From an uncultured Clostridia bacterium (GTDB taxonomy: Bacteria > Bacillota > Clostridia > TANB77 > CAG-508), in NCBI GenBank assembly GCA_944390345.1, contig CALXPP010000017.1:1-38096 (forward strand): a stretch of DNA of 38,096 nucleotides, in the 5' to 3' direction. How positions within the stretch are numbered: the stretch's first letter is position 1; the number at the start of each line of letters is the position of its first letter. The notes beneath the pieces are model-generated. The model did no database searches. It was not told the DNA's origin and saw nothing but the letters and a program-made list of their open reading frames with translations. This document shows positions 1 through 9,035 of this stretch, in pieces. The translations under genes and the position numbers were made by a program.

Positions 1-84
1 AACAATATCATTCCTGGTGCTCTCTTTTCAATATTTTATTTTCAATTTTCTTGTGACATATCTATTTTAAACCTATATAAACAT

Positions 85-117
85 AAAAAGCTACTAATAA
101 AAATTAGTAGCTTTTAT
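85..117 (-). terminator. intrinsic terminator after the GH25 gene
   Basis: Inverted repeat AAAGCTACTAA / TTAGTAGCTTT with a short loop and runs of A and T on the outer sides. It lies just after the GH25 stop codon on the minus strand. The flanks could also let it work for a plus-strand gene left of the window. Bases 1-84 show no gene I can support. Confidence 0.8.
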
Positions 118-122
118 AATAT

Positions 123-2897
123 CTATTCCATTAAAGATTTTCTGTAGCACCAATTACGATCAAATCCACCTAAAATTGTGTCGTTTTCTCCATTTGTCCA
201 TTGCCAAATATCGTATTTTCCTTTATAAGTAGTCTGAACCAAAGATGTATAATGTGCTACCCATACAGAATATGTATTTTCGATTCTACTCATATCAAAT
301 TTTGATTCCAACCAAGATTTACTAGAATATAATCCTCCTTTATAACCTGCTGTTGAAACTTGATTTAAGAAAGTAAGTGCCATATTAGTTAGCGTATCTC
401 TACTTAATGTATGCTGTGGATAACCAGCTGTTTGATTTTCTATATCGTAATATATTGGTAAATCTAAACTTCTGCCTTGTAACCAGTTTAGACAATTTGC
501 TGCTTCTTTTGCTGAATCTTCTACGCTCATTGCATAGCTATATAAATATATTCCAACTTTTATTCCATATTTTTTGCATTCTTCATAATTATATTCAAAA
601 GTCTCATCTTTTTGATTGTCGTTTTGTCCATAACCTATACGCAAAATTGCAAATTCTATACCTTGGTCTTTTAATCTTTTCCAATCTACTTTTCCATTAT
701 GTCTAGATACATCTACACCTGCATATCTTGAAAAAGAAACTTCAAAATTTCTACTTGATGAACTTATAATCTCACCCCATCTTGAAACTACACTAACTTC
801 TAAGTTATATACTGCCTCTGGATAATTTGATACATCTATTTCACATACAAAACCTGCCTGTTTATTTTTTTCCGCTCCACCATATTCTCCAGCATCTACA
901 TCTGTTCTTTCATATCTAATAACTGGCTGAATTGTATTATTAATTTTTATCTGAATTGAATCTTTTGCATCTGTCGATAATGCCCATCCTGATATACGCA
1001 AAATGTTATTTGTTTTATTGTACAATTGAGTATTTATTGGTGAATCTATAAAAACAATTCCTCTAAAATCTTCTCTTTTTATAACTATATTTGTATCTGA
1101 TCTTGATAATACTTTACCTGTAGTACTTACTTGTTCTACTGTTATTAAATGTGTCCCCTCTGGTAAATTTACTATTTCTATAGTATTGTCAAAACCTGCA
1201 TTTTCCGTTTTTCCACCATATTCTTCTGCAATCTTATCTATATCTGGTCTTGCTACTCTGGTCATATTTTCTATCCAGCAAGCCCCATTTATGTATAGTT
1301 TTATTTTTACTTTTGGATCGTTAGAAACAGCCCAACCTGCTACTCTTAGTTTCTCAGTATTTGGTACTTCATATTTTTGTCCATTTGGAACCGTGTCTAT
1401 TGTCATTATTCCTTTATATTCTGTTTGTTTTATAGTAAATGGTCTTTCTACATAGCTTAAAACTTCCCCTTCTCCACTTACTTGCTCTACTCTTAAAGTA
1501 TAATTTCCTACTGGAAAACTTGATATATCTATTTTATTTGAGAATCCTGCATTTTTTGTCTTCTCTGTTCCTCCATATTCTCCTGAAATTGCATCTACAT
1601 CTGGTCTTGATATCCTATCCATCTCTGCTATCCAGTACATTCCATTTATATATACTCTTATTGTTGCTTTTTCATCATTTGATACTGCCCATCCTGATAT
1701 ATCTAAAACTTTATCTGTTGGTATATAATATGTTGGATTATTTTGTACTGTATCTAAGCACATTGTTCCTCTTATAGCATCTTTTTTTATTGTAAATGGT
1801 CTTTCTACATAGCTTAATATTTCTCCATCTACACTTACTTGCTCTACTCTTAAAGTATAATTTCCTACTGGAAAACTTGATATATCTATTTTATTTGAGA
1901 ATCCTGCATTTTTTGTCTTCTCTGTTCCTCCATATTCTCCTGAAATTGCATCTACATCTGGTCTTGATATCCTATCCATCTCTGCTATCCAGTACATTCC
2001 ATTTATATATACTCTTATTGTTGCTTTTTCATCATTTGATACTGCCCATCCTGATATATCTAAAACTTTATCTGTTGGTATATAATATGTTGGATTATTT
2101 TGTACTGTATCTAAGCACATTGTTCCTCTTATAGCATCTTTTTTTATTGTAAATGGTCTTTCTACATAGCTTAATATTTCTCCATCTACACTTACTTGCT
2201 CTACTCTTAAAGTATAATTTCCTACTGGAAAACTTGATATATCTATTTTATTTGAGAATCCTGCATTTTTTGTCTTCTCTGTTCCTCCATATTCTCCTGA
2301 AATTGCATCTACATCTGGTCTTGATATTCTATCCATTTCTGCTATCCAGTACATTCCATTTATATATACTCTTACTGTTGCTTTTTCATCATTTGATACT
2401 GCCCATCCTGATACATCCAAAACTTTATCTGTTGGTATATAATATGTTGGGTTATTTTGGACAGTGTCTAAGCACATTATTCCTTTTTTTGCTTCTTGAA
2501 GTTCTTCTTTGTCCACCTCTTCTTTTTCTAAAACATCTTCATTATTTATTTTCTCATTATCTACTTTATTAGATTCTTCACTATTTTCTAAAGTAGTATT
2601 ATCTATTTCATTTTCTACAATGGTATTGATAACCACTGTATCATTTTCTATAGTATTATTTGCTATTTCGTTAATTTCATTTTTATTTTCTATCTCATTT
2701 TCAAATTTATTTTCTACACTATTAGAAACATTATTTTCAGAATTATCTACTATATTTTCTGTAGACTTTTCATCTGTAATATTTTCAGTATTAACATTTT
2801 CCATTGTATTTTCATATACTGCTAAAGCTGTGTTCATATATGGAAAAAGTAAAACAAAAATTATTAACATTGAAATTAATATTTTTCCTTTTTTCAT
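123..2897 (-). CDS. secreted GH25 lysozyme with five SGWA-type repeats
   Basis: Predicted exported muramidase that cleaves peptidoglycan between MurNAc and GlcNAc. Residues 1-26 are a signal peptide (MKKGK, hydrophobic core, ALA). Residues 27-138 are an Asn/Glu-rich low-complexity linker. Five repeats of about 119 residues follow from residue 139, each with a SGWA(V/L)S core and an EYGG motif. The first three are almost identical and the last two are diverged. The C-terminal GH25 domain starts near residue 727: AGVDVSRHNG with Asp729, then YYDIEN carrying the usual catalytic Asp/Glu pair, then IWQWTNG near the end. The repeats are probably wall- or ligand-binding. The ATG has a good ribosome site (AGGAGG). 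The gene has its own promoter and terminator. Catalytic class is secure; repeat function is not known. Confidence 0.92.
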   Translation of the reverse strand: MKKGKILISMLIIFVLLFPYMNTALAVYENTMENVNTENITDEKSTENIVDNSENNVSNSVENKFENEIENKNEINEIANNTIENDTVVINTIVENEIDNTTLENSEESNKVDNEKINNEDVLEKEEVDKEELQEAKKGIMCLDTVQNNPTYYIPTDKVLDVSGWAVSNDEKATVRVYINGMYWIAEMDRISRPDVDAISGEYGGTEKTKNAGFSNKIDISSFPVGNYTLRVEQVSVDGEILSYVERPFTIKKDAIRGTMCLDTVQNNPTYYIPTDKVLDISGWAVSNDEKATIRVYINGMYWIAEMDRISRPDVDAISGEYGGTEKTKNAGFSNKIDISSFPVGNYTLRVEQVSVDGEILSYVERPFTIKKDAIRGTMCLDTVQNNPTYYIPTDKVLDISGWAVSNDEKATIRVYINGMYWIAEMDRISRPDVDAISGEYGGTEKTKNAGFSNKIDISSFPVGNYTLRVEQVSGEGEVLSYVERPFTIKQTEYKGIMTIDTVPNGQKYEVPNTEKLRVAGWAVSNDPKVKIKLYINGACWIENMTRVARPDIDKIAEEYGGKTENAGFDNTIEIVNLPEGTHLITVEQVSTTGKVLSRSDTNIVIKREDFRGIVFIDSPINTQLYNKTNNILRISGWALSTDAKDSIQIKINNTIQPVIRYERTDVDAGEYGGAEKNKQAGFVCEIDVSNYPEAVYNLEVSVVSRWGEIISSSSRNFEVSFSRYAGVDVSRHNGKVDWKRLKDQGIEFAILRIGYGQNDNQKDETFEYNYEECKKYGIKVGIYLYSYAMSVEDSAKEAANCLNWLQGRSLDLPIYYDIENQTAGYPQHTLSRDTLTNMALTFLNQVSTAGYKGGLYSSKSWLESKFDMSRIENTYSVWVAHYTSLVQTTYKGKYDIWQWTNGENDTILGGFDRNWCYRKSLME
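1413..2483 (-). repeat. three tandem 357-bp repeats inside the lysozyme gene
   Basis: Three consecutive units (about 2127-2483, 1770-2126 and 1413-1769) of exactly 119 codons are nearly identical at the DNA level. The same antisense open frame recurs every 357 bases, which shows the period. The last unit changes at its end towards the diverged fourth repeat. Such identity suggests recent duplication or gene conversion, so copy number may vary between strains or be miscounted in assemblies. Confidence 0.93.
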
Positions 2898-2921
2898 AAT
2901 TACCTCCTAAAATCTATTTTT

Positions 2922-2949
2922 ATTATATATCTTTTCTATTTGTTTTCAA
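2922..2949 (-). promoter_or_regulatory. sigma-A-type promoter of the GH25 gene
   Basis: Read on the minus strand: TTGAAA, 16-base spacer, TATAAT, followed by AGGAGG and the ATG of the lysozyme gene. It lies in the short gap after mltG, so the lysozyme can be expressed apart from mltG. Confidence 0.65.
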
Positions 2950-2961
2950 TGTAAATTTTTT

Positions 2962-4062
2962 CTATTCATATACATACCATAGGCCTTCATTTTTTAATCT
3001 TTGAATAGTTTCATTATGCTCCTCATTTGTTTTTGAAAAATAAATATCTCCGTTTTTATCTGCAACAAAATATAAATTGTCTGTTTGTATTGGATTTAAA
3101 GCTGCTTTTATTGCAGAAAGACTTGGATTACAAATTGGCCCTATTGGAATTTTTCCTTCCATATCTGGTCCTCTTGTATTATAAGCATTGTAAGTATTTA
3201 GCTCTTGCCTAGTTAAATCTCTTTCTCCCATATCTACACCAAAAGCATAGTAAGTAGTAACATCACTACCTAAACTCATCTTTTGATTTAATCTATTAAA
3301 AAATACACCTACTATCTCAGCTCTATCTTCATCACTTTTTCCTTCTAATTCTGCCATAGAAGCTAAAGTTAGCATTTGATGCACAGTATAAGTTTTACTA
3401 TCTATTTCTTCTTTTAAATCTGTTAGAGCCTTATCCATATAGTTCAAAATTATATTAAATATAGTCTTTACATCCACTTCTTCATTTTCTAATATATATG
3501 TATCTGGCAACAAGTATCCTTCCAAAGGATAGTAAATTCTATCATCTTTTATTTCTTCTGTTAAAAACCAATATTTTTCAATTAAAGAATCTATATATTC
3601 TTCATCTTTTAAAAGATTAAAAACATCTTCTTCTGTATTCACTGTTTTATCCGCGATTTGTTTTGCTATCCATCTCATATTTTTGCCTTCTATAAATGTA
3701 ATTTTTACTTCATCATTAGCTACTTCTCCATTTTGTATATGAGCTAGGATGGTTGGTATATCTTCAGCTCTGTTTAAATCATATTTTCCTGCTTGTAAAT
3801 TACTTATACCATTTACTTTTGCATAAATTTTCATTGCTGTTACATTTTTTATAATACCTTCTTCAAACAAAATATTTGCTATTCCTGAAACACCAGTACC
3901 TTCTGGAATAACTACTCTAACTATTCCATCTTGCTCATTTGGACTAATTGCTTTTAAATTGCTTTTATACCAAGCAAAAAAAGATATTCCTCCTATAATA
4001 ACAGCTACTATAAGTACTACTACTATAATTATAATTACTTTTTTAATCTTTGACTTTTCCAT
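2962..4062 (-). CDS. mltG: endolytic murein transglycosylase MltG
   Basis: Membrane-anchored lytic transglycosylase that cuts nascent glycan strands and sets their length. The 366 residues match the family. There is a short basic N-terminus, one membrane helix at about residues 9-31, a LysM-like region (VVIPEGTGVSGIANIL), and the YceG catalytic domain. The segment LASMAELEG corresponds to the catalytic Glu motif (ASIVEKE in Escherichia coli), and the later GPICNPSLSAIKAALNP is a family hallmark. It lies 36 bases after a GH18-like gene and is probably cotranscribed with it. The nearest AGGAT is too far from the ATG unless the small inverted repeat at 4073-4085 folds. Confidence 0.93.
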   Translation of the reverse strand: MEKSKIKKVIIIIVVVLIVAVIIGGISFFAWYKSNLKAISPNEQDGIVRVVIPEGTGVSGIANILFEEGIIKNVTAMKIYAKVNGISNLQAGKYDLNRAEDIPTILAHIQNGEVANDEVKITFIEGKNMRWIAKQIADKTVNTEEDVFNLLKDEEYIDSLIEKYWFLTEEIKDDRIYYPLEGYLLPDTYILENEEVDVKTIFNIILNYMDKALTDLKEEIDSKTYTVHQMLTLASMAELEGKSDEDRAEIVGVFFNRLNQKMSLGSDVTTYYAFGVDMGERDLTRQELNTYNAYNTRGPDMEGKIPIGPICNPSLSAIKAALNPIQTDNLYFVADKNGDIYFSKTNEEHNETIQRLKNEGLWYVYE

Positions 4063-4072
4063 TTATTTTTCT

Positions 4073-4085
4073 TAAGCTAAGCTTA
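4073..4085 (-). repeat. small inverted repeat between SD and mltG start
   Basis: TAAGCT-A-AGCTTA lies between a GGAT-type ribosome site and the mltG ATG. A very similar element sits in the same place upstream of fmt (31418-31435). Folding could bring the ribosome site to a workable distance. This is inference. Confidence 0.45.
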
Positions 4086-4098
4086 TATCCTTTCTAAA

Positions 4099-5283
4099 TT
4101 ATTTTTCTATAATCCAATCTGCAATATTTTGTATTTTATTTTTGTCCAAAGAATTATTATAGGTAATGCAAAGCTTTAAGCCTGATTCTTTTAATTTTGG
4201 TTTTAATTCTATTAAAAATCTATTAAAACTATTTATATCATCTATTTTATCAAAATCTATATTTATGCCTTGAAATTGATATTGCATTAAGTAATTGTAT
4301 ATACTATTTATAACTGAATTCCTTTGTGTGTAAGTTAATAAATTTTCAGAGATATTAGCAGAGTTTGTAATAGTTGCCCAAATTTGAACATTATTTTCTC
4401 TTATCCAATTTGTATAACTAGCAAAGCTATTTGTTGAGCTATTAGTTTTATCTAGTACTTTCTGGTCTTTATCTAAAGTAAAAAAAGTAGGTATTACTAC
4501 ATTTTGCTTTTCTGTACTAAAAAGACTATTATCATGCTGTTTTAAGATATCACTAGCGTCTTCTACAATATTTACATCTAAAACTGGATTTACCATTTTT
4601 TCTCTAATAGTTTCTTCATTAGAAATCTTATTTTCTTTTACATAACCTATATTTCCGTTTTCAGTTCTTACTTTTTTATATTTTTTTTCTGTGCCAAGTA
4701 CTACTACATACTCACTCATATCCAATTTTTCAATTTTTTTAGAAAACATACTTGGTTTTTCTTTTAGCGTTGCTTTCTTTAAAGTAATAGCTTGCTTTTT
4801 TTCTTCTTGTGTAGAAGATAATATTACTCTATTATATTCTTCTGAATATTCTATTTCTAGATCATATACAATTCCTAAATCTGTAAGTGGTAAGTAAATT
4901 ACTCCATCTTTTTCTGTTAAGCAACCTTTTAATTCAACATTGCTATCATTTAAAACCATAAATGTCTCATCTACTTTAAGTAGAGCAATATGAGTATTAT
5001 ATGTTGTGATAAGCTCTTTTTCTGCTTCATTGTAATATAGAGTATCATCAAAAAGTTTTACTATATCTTCTTTTGAAATATATATATTTTCCTCTTCTTT
5101 ATACATTTCTTTTTCTAACTCTACTATTTCGTTATTTAGCATGAGAGAAATTTTATCTGGCTTTTTATGTGCTTCAACTTTAAATATATTTAACAATACA
5201 ATAATTAATGCTATTGCTAAAACTACAGCGAGAATTGCTATTCTTCTACGCTTAGCATACTTGTTTAAGACTTTCTTTTTCAT
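4099..5283 (-). CDS. membrane-anchored SH3/GH18-like protein, C-terminally truncated
   Basis: 394 residues. A basic N-terminus and one membrane helix (about residues 14-33) are followed by a copper-amine-oxidase-N-like region (about 40-155), a bacterial SH3 domain (about 165-222) and the beginning of a GH18-type barrel (about 240-394). Relatives of the YaaH/YdhD kind act on cortex or wall glycan. The GH18 signature region reads GINIDFDKID, so the usual catalytic Glu of DxxDxE is Asp. The protein stops soon after the signature, at DWIIEK, where relatives continue well over 100 residues further. Only 36 bases separate the stop from mltG, so the rest of the barrel is absent rather than frameshifted. 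It may keep a binding role or be decaying. Confidence 0.75.
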   Translation of the reverse strand: MKKKVLNKYAKRRRIAILAVVLAIALIIVLLNIFKVEAHKKPDKISLMLNNEIVELEKEMYKEEENIYISKEDIVKLFDDTLYYNEAEKELITTYNTHIALLKVDETFMVLNDSNVELKGCLTEKDGVIYLPLTDLGIVYDLEIEYSEEYNRVILSSTQEEKKQAITLKKATLKEKPSMFSKKIEKLDMSEYVVVLGTEKKYKKVRTENGNIGYVKENKISNEETIREKMVNPVLDVNIVEDASDILKQHDNSLFSTEKQNVVIPTFFTLDKDQKVLDKTNSSTNSFASYTNWIRENNVQIWATITNSANISENLLTYTQRNSVINSIYNYLMQYQFQGINIDFDKIDDINSFNRFLIELKPKLKESGLKLCITYNNSLDKNKIQNIADWIIEK

Positions 5284-5396
5284 TAGTTATTTTCGCTCCG
5301 TAAAATATTTTCAAAAATAAAATATCATAAATTTAAAAATAAGTAAATAAAATATACTAATTTTATATATTTTTTTAATTTTTTACTTAAATTAAC

Positions 5397-5425
5397 TTCC
5401 TTTTTGTTTATTTTTGTATTATAAT
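5397..5425 (+). promoter_or_regulatory. probable promoter of the nfeD-SPFH pair
   Basis: A good TATAAT at 5420-5425 with a weak TTCCTT 17 bases upstream, about 44 bases before the nfeD ATG. The surrounding divergent intergenic region is extremely AT-rich, so the -35 box is uncertain. Confidence 0.45.
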
Positions 5426-5468
5426 ATATATGTATGTTTATATTTGTAAGAAATGGAGGAAAAAAATT

Positions 5469-5897
5469 ATGTGGCAAATTTGGTTAATAGTTGCAGGATT
5501 TTTTCTTATATTAGAAATTATTACCACTGGCTTTTTAGTATTCTGGTTTTCTATAGGAGCACTAATTGCTATGTGCACAAGTTTCTTTATAGAAAGTATT
5601 ATTGCACAAACAGCCATATTTTTAATTTCATCTACAATTCTTCTTTTCAGTACAAAAAAATTTGTGCAAAAACTTACTAAAAAAGATGCTAATGTAAAAA
5701 CAAATGTATATTCCATCGAAAATAAAATTGGAAAAGTTATTGTAGATATTAACCCTGTTGAAGGAGAAGGTCAAGTAAAAGTAAATGGAGAAACTTGGTC
5801 TGCTAAATCTTATAATGATACAGTTATTCCTGTAGGTACAAAGGTTTCTATTGAAAAAGTAGATGGCGTTAAAGTTATAGTAAAACCTTTAAATTAG
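5469..5897 (+). CDS. NfeD-like membrane protein
   Basis: 142 residues. Short NfeD homologue with two to three membrane helices in residues 1-70 and a C-terminal OB-fold domain (IGKVIVDINPVEGEGQVKVN; then a typical TWSAKS and a closing VSIEKVDGVKVIV). NfeD proteins pair with SPFH/stomatin proteins, and an SPFH gene follows 40 bases downstream. I place the start at the ATG at 5469 because GGAGGA lies 8 bases upstream. The frame is open further upstream to 5430, but that start lacks a ribosome site and would put charged residues before the first helix. Role is probably membrane-microdomain organisation or quality control. Confidence 0.88.
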   Translation: MWQIWLIVAGFFLILEIITTGFLVFWFSIGALIAMCTSFFIESIIAQTAIFLISSTILLFSTKKFVQKLTKKDANVKTNVYSIENKIGKVIVDINPVEGEGQVKVNGETWSAKSYNDTVIPVGTKVSIEKVDGVKVIVKPLN

Positions 5898-5937
5898 TTT
5901 TAAACATTTTTATATATATAAATTTAAGGAGGAAAAA

Positions 5938-6846
5938 ATGGGATTTTTAATAGTATTATTTATTATCATTGTATTTATTGCTTTTAAAACAATTAAAATC
6001 GTTAGACAATCTGAAGTATATATTATCGAAAGATTAGGTAGATTTCATAAAGTTGCAGAAGCAGGTCTTACAATTATTGTACCATTTATTGATAGAGTTC
6101 GTTCTGTAGTTAGTTTGAAACAGCAAACTATGGATATTCCACCACAAGGTGTTATTACTTCTGATAATGTTACAATTACAATTGATACAGTTGTATTCTA
6201 TAAAATTACAGATCCAGCAAAAGCTGTTTATGAAATTCAAAGTCTAAAAAAAGGTATTGAATATTTAGCAATTACTACTATTCGTGATATTGTTGGTAAA
6301 ATGGAATTAGATGAAACTTTTAGTTCAAGAGATTTAATCAACGATAAATTAAGAGTTATTTTAGACGAAGCAACAGATGCTTGGGGTTGTAAAATTGACC
6401 GTGTAGAAATTAAAGATATTACACCACCAGCAGATATTCGTGATGCAATGGAAAAACAAATGAACGCAGAAAGAAATAAAAGAGCTTTAGTTTTACAAGC
6501 TGAAGGTGAAAGACAATCTGCAATCACTCTTGCCGAAGGTAGAAAACAAGCAGCTATATTAGATGCTGAAGCAGATAGAGAAGCTAGAATAAAAAGGGCT
6601 GCCGGTGAAGCTGAAGCTATTAAAGAAGTGGCTAATGCAAAAGCAAGAGAAATTCAAATGGTTTATGATGCAATTAAGCAAGCAGATCCAGATGAAAAAT
6701 TAGTTCAAATAAAATCTCTAGAAGCTTTGCAAGAAGTTGCTAAAGGTGAGGCAAATAAAATATTTATTCCTTTTGAAGCAACATCAGCATTAAGCTCTCT
6801 TGGAGCAGTAAAAGAAATTTTTACAGAAAATAATAAGAAAAATTAA
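5938..6846 (+). CDS. SPFH/stomatin-like membrane protein (QmcA type)
   Basis: 302 residues with one N-terminal membrane helix (1-20). An SPFH/Band 7 domain follows: YIIERLGRFHKVAEAGL, then PPQGVITSDNVTITIDTVVFY, then KMELDETFSSRDLIN. An Ala/Glu-rich coiled coil covers about 170-240 (AEGERQSAITLAEG and AEADREARIKRAAGEAEA). These proteins oligomerise on the cytoplasmic membrane and scaffold microdomains or proteases. It forms a two-gene operon with nfeD. The ribosome site AAGGAGG is strong, and a terminator follows the stop. Family assignment is secure; the partner beyond NfeD is not known. Confidence 0.93.
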   Translation: MGFLIVLFIIIVFIAFKTIKIVRQSEVYIIERLGRFHKVAEAGLTIIVPFIDRVRSVVSLKQQTMDIPPQGVITSDNVTITIDTVVFYKITDPAKAVYEIQSLKKGIEYLAITTIRDIVGKMELDETFSSRDLINDKLRVILDEATDAWGCKIDRVEIKDITPPADIRDAMEKQMNAERNKRALVLQAEGERQSAITLAEGRKQAAILDAEADREARIKRAAGEAEAIKEVANAKAREIQMVYDAIKQADPDEKLVQIKSLEALQEVAKGEANKIFIPFEATSALSSLGAVKEIFTENNKKN

Positions 6847-6858
6847 TAAGGATATAAT

Positions 6859-6899
6859 AAAAAAACTTCAATAGGAAAATTTCCTATTGAAGTTTTTTT
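6859..6899. terminator. bidirectional intrinsic terminator
   Basis: Perfect hairpin ACTTCAATAGGAAA / TTTCCTATTGAAGT with A-run before and T-run after. It serves the SPFH gene on the plus strand and the small gene at 6898-7164 on the minus strand, whose stop codon touches the T-run. Confidence 0.9.
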
Positions 6900-7164
6900 A
6901 TGCCTTTAAAAGAGTTACTATATTTCCTCCATCTAAAAATAATTTAATGTTTTCTTCCTCTATTTTATACGAATACATTTCTGATAAATTAATGTTCAAA
7001 CTAATATTTTGAATTTCTAACTTTAGTTCAAAACATTCATTAATATTAAAGTCTAATAAATTTGCTTTCGTACTGAAAGAAATTGGTCCATCTACATTTA
7101 ATAGGCAACTTTGATTTTTAAGTCTTTCAAGACTTTCATTTAATTTTTCTACAATATGTGTCAT
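6898..7164 (-). CDS. small hypothetical protein
   Basis: 88 residues, no family recognised. It is soluble in appearance, with an amphipathic N-terminal helix (HIVEKLNESLERLKNQS) and a beta-rich remainder rich in Asn, Leu and Ile. I use the ATG at 7164 because GAGGTG lies 6 bases upstream. That GTG is itself in frame and would add three residues if used. It stands alone between a terminator and a divergent ABC operon. The coding bias resembles the neighbours, so I treat it as real but of unknown function. Confidence 0.6.
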   Translation of the reverse strand: MTHIVEKLNESLERLKNQSCLLNVDGPISFSTKANLLDFNINECFELKLEIQNISLNINLSEMYSYKIEEENIKLFLDGGNIVTLLKA

Positions 7165-7271
7165 TCTTATCACCTCTACAATTATTAAAGCACTTTTTTA
7201 TAAATTTTACCAGTCAGAATACTAGCGTTTTTAAAAAAATATATTACATTTTTATTACAATTATTAATCTA

Positions 7272-7299
7272 TTGGTTTTTTATGTTTTTATGGTATAAT
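7272..7299 (+). promoter_or_regulatory. promoter of the ABC exporter operon
   Basis: TTGGTT, 16-base spacer, TATAAT, 30 bases before the ATG of the first ABC gene. Confidence 0.6.
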
Positions 7300-7328
7300 A
7301 AAAAAAATAAACACAAAGGAACTCTATT

Positions 7329-9035
7329 ATGAATTTTATTTTTAAAAATCTTAAACCCTATAAAAAAGAATTATTTTTTGGTCCACTTTTGAAATTAAGT
7401 GAAGCAATTGTAGAAATATTGCTACCACTTTTTTTATCATATATTATAAATAATTTTTATGCAAGAGAAAAAATTAATTATCTTTCTTTATCTATATTTT
7501 TATTTTTACTAGTTACTATTGGATTTACATTTAGTATATTAGCACAATATATGGCTGCTACCACTTCCCAAGGTTTTGGAAAAGCATTAAGAAAAGCCTT
7601 TTTTCAAAAACTTTCTAAATTATCTTTTTGTAATACGCAAAAATTTTCTAACTCTAGCTTAATAAATAGATTTACTAATGATATTGAAAATTTAGAAATA
7701 GCAACAGCTATGTTTATTAGACTAGTGCTTAGAGTTCCTTTTATCTGTATAGGTTCTTTACTAATGATTGCATTTCTAAATAAAACTATAGCTTTAATTA
7801 TTCTTGCTTCTAATATAGTCTTAGCTTTAGTGATTTTTATTATTTTTAAAATATCTTCTCCACTATATGAAAAATATAATGCAAAACTAGATGAAACTTC
7901 TACTAGATTAAAGGAAAACTTAGAAAATGTTCAATTGGTTCGTGCTTTTAACATGCAAGATTCTGAAGAAAATTTCTTTGAAGAAAATAATAATTATTTA
8001 AAAAAACTTGCAACTAGAGCAAACTTTTTTTCTTACTTACTAAATCCTCTTAGCATTGTTATACTAGACTTCACTATTTTGGCAGTTATATATTTTTCTA
8101 AATTTCATTTGGATACTCTATTTATAGGAGATTTAATTGCTATTATAAATTATATTTCTCAAATGTCTGCTGCTATTATAGTTTTTTCTAATCTAGTAAC
8201 AGTTTATACAAGAGCTTATACTTCTTTTAAACGCTTAAAAGAGTTTTTCTCTTTAAAAGAGAATACTTCTTATGGAAAAGAAAATACTTTTCCTATTTCA
8301 GAAGTTGCAGTTAAATTTAAAAATGTTAATTTCTCTTTTTACTCTTCAAAAAAACTATTTGAAAACTTAAACTTTACTTTTAAAACAGGTGAAATAATAG
8401 GATTAATTGGACTTACAGCAGCAGGAAAAACTACATTTTTAAATTTATTAAATAAAAATTATTCTTGCAATTCTGGATGTGTAGAACTTTTTGGAAAAAA
8501 TATACAAAAATACTCAAAAAAAGCTCTAACAGAAAACATTATATTTATCTCTCAAAAGCCTGAGTTTTTTACTAATTCTATAAAAGAAAATATTTTACTT
8601 GGTAGAAAATTTGAGAAAAAAAGATTTCAATTTGCCTTAGAAAATTCCGATTGTTTAGAATTTATAGAAAAATTAGAAAATAAAGAAAATACTATTATAT
8701 ATAATAGTGCCAAAAGCTTATCTGGAGGTCAAAAGCAAAGATTAGCTTTGGCAAGAGCTTTTTTTAAAACTCCTAGAATCCTTATTTTAGATGATACTAC
8801 TAGTAGCTTCGATTTAAAAACAGAAGCTCAAATAATAAAAAATATATATAATTATTCTAAGAATGAAAATATAACTACTTTTATATCTACTCAAAAAGCT
8901 TCCACTCTTAAACTTTGTGACAAAATTATAGTTTTAGATAAATTTAAAATAGTAGCTTTTGATACTCCTGAAAAACTTTCTAAAACTTCTAATTTATATA
9001 AAAATTTAATAAATAAACAAGAAAGGAGTCTTTAA
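7329..9035 (+). CDS. ABC exporter subunit A with degenerate ATPase residues
   Basis: 568 residues: type I exporter membrane domain (six helices, about residues 15-300) fused to a nucleotide-binding domain (about 330-568). Walker A is GLTAAGKTT and the signature is a canonical LSGGQKQRLALARA. The Walker B region reads ILILDDTTS with Asp where the catalytic Glu is expected, and the switch-loop His is replaced (STQKA where AHR-type residues usually stand). This is the pattern of the non-catalytic half of a heterodimeric multidrug-type exporter. The next gene starts on the base after this stop codon. The substrate cannot be told from sequence. Its Walker A codons (gca gga aaa act) carry no extra base, which makes it a useful control for the recoding site in subunit B. 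Confidence 0.9.
   Translation: MNFIFKNLKPYKKELFFGPLLKLSEAIVEILLPLFLSYIINNFYAREKINYLSLSIFLFLLVTIGFTFSILAQYMAATTSQGFGKALRKAFFQKLSKLSFCNTQKFSNSSLINRFTNDIENLEIATAMFIRLVLRVPFICIGSLLMIAFLNKTIALIILASNIVLALVIFIIFKISSPLYEKYNAKLDETSTRLKENLENVQLVRAFNMQDSEENFFEENNNYLKKLATRANFFSYLLNPLSIVILDFTILAVIYFSKFHLDTLFIGDLIAIINYISQMSAAIIVFSNLVTVYTRAYTSFKRLKEFFSLKENTSYGKENTFPISEVAVKFKNVNFSFYSSKKLFENLNFTFKTGEIIGLIGLTAAGKTTFLNLLNKNYSCNSGCVELFGKNIQKYSKKALTENIIFISQKPEFFTNSIKENILLGRKFEKKRFQFALENSDCLEFIEKLENKENTIIYNSAKSLSGGQKQRLALARAFFKTPRILILDDTTSSFDLKTEAQIIKNIYNYSKNENITTFISTQKASTLKLCDKIIVLDKFKIVAFDTPEKLSKTSNLYKNLINKQERSL

Noticed and set aside
1413..2483. CRISPR-like or mobile repeat array
   Set aside because: The period of 357 bases is in frame within a coding sequence and there are no short repeats with unique spacers.
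1439..2572. Leucine-rich antisense ORFs on the plus strand, repeated every 357 bases
   Set aside because: They are shadows of the tandem repeats of the lysozyme gene and have no ribosome sites.
4063..4098. A frameshift explaining the short GH18-like protein
   Set aside because: Only 36 bases separate its stop from mltG, so no downstream frame could hold the missing barrel. There is also no CGG there.
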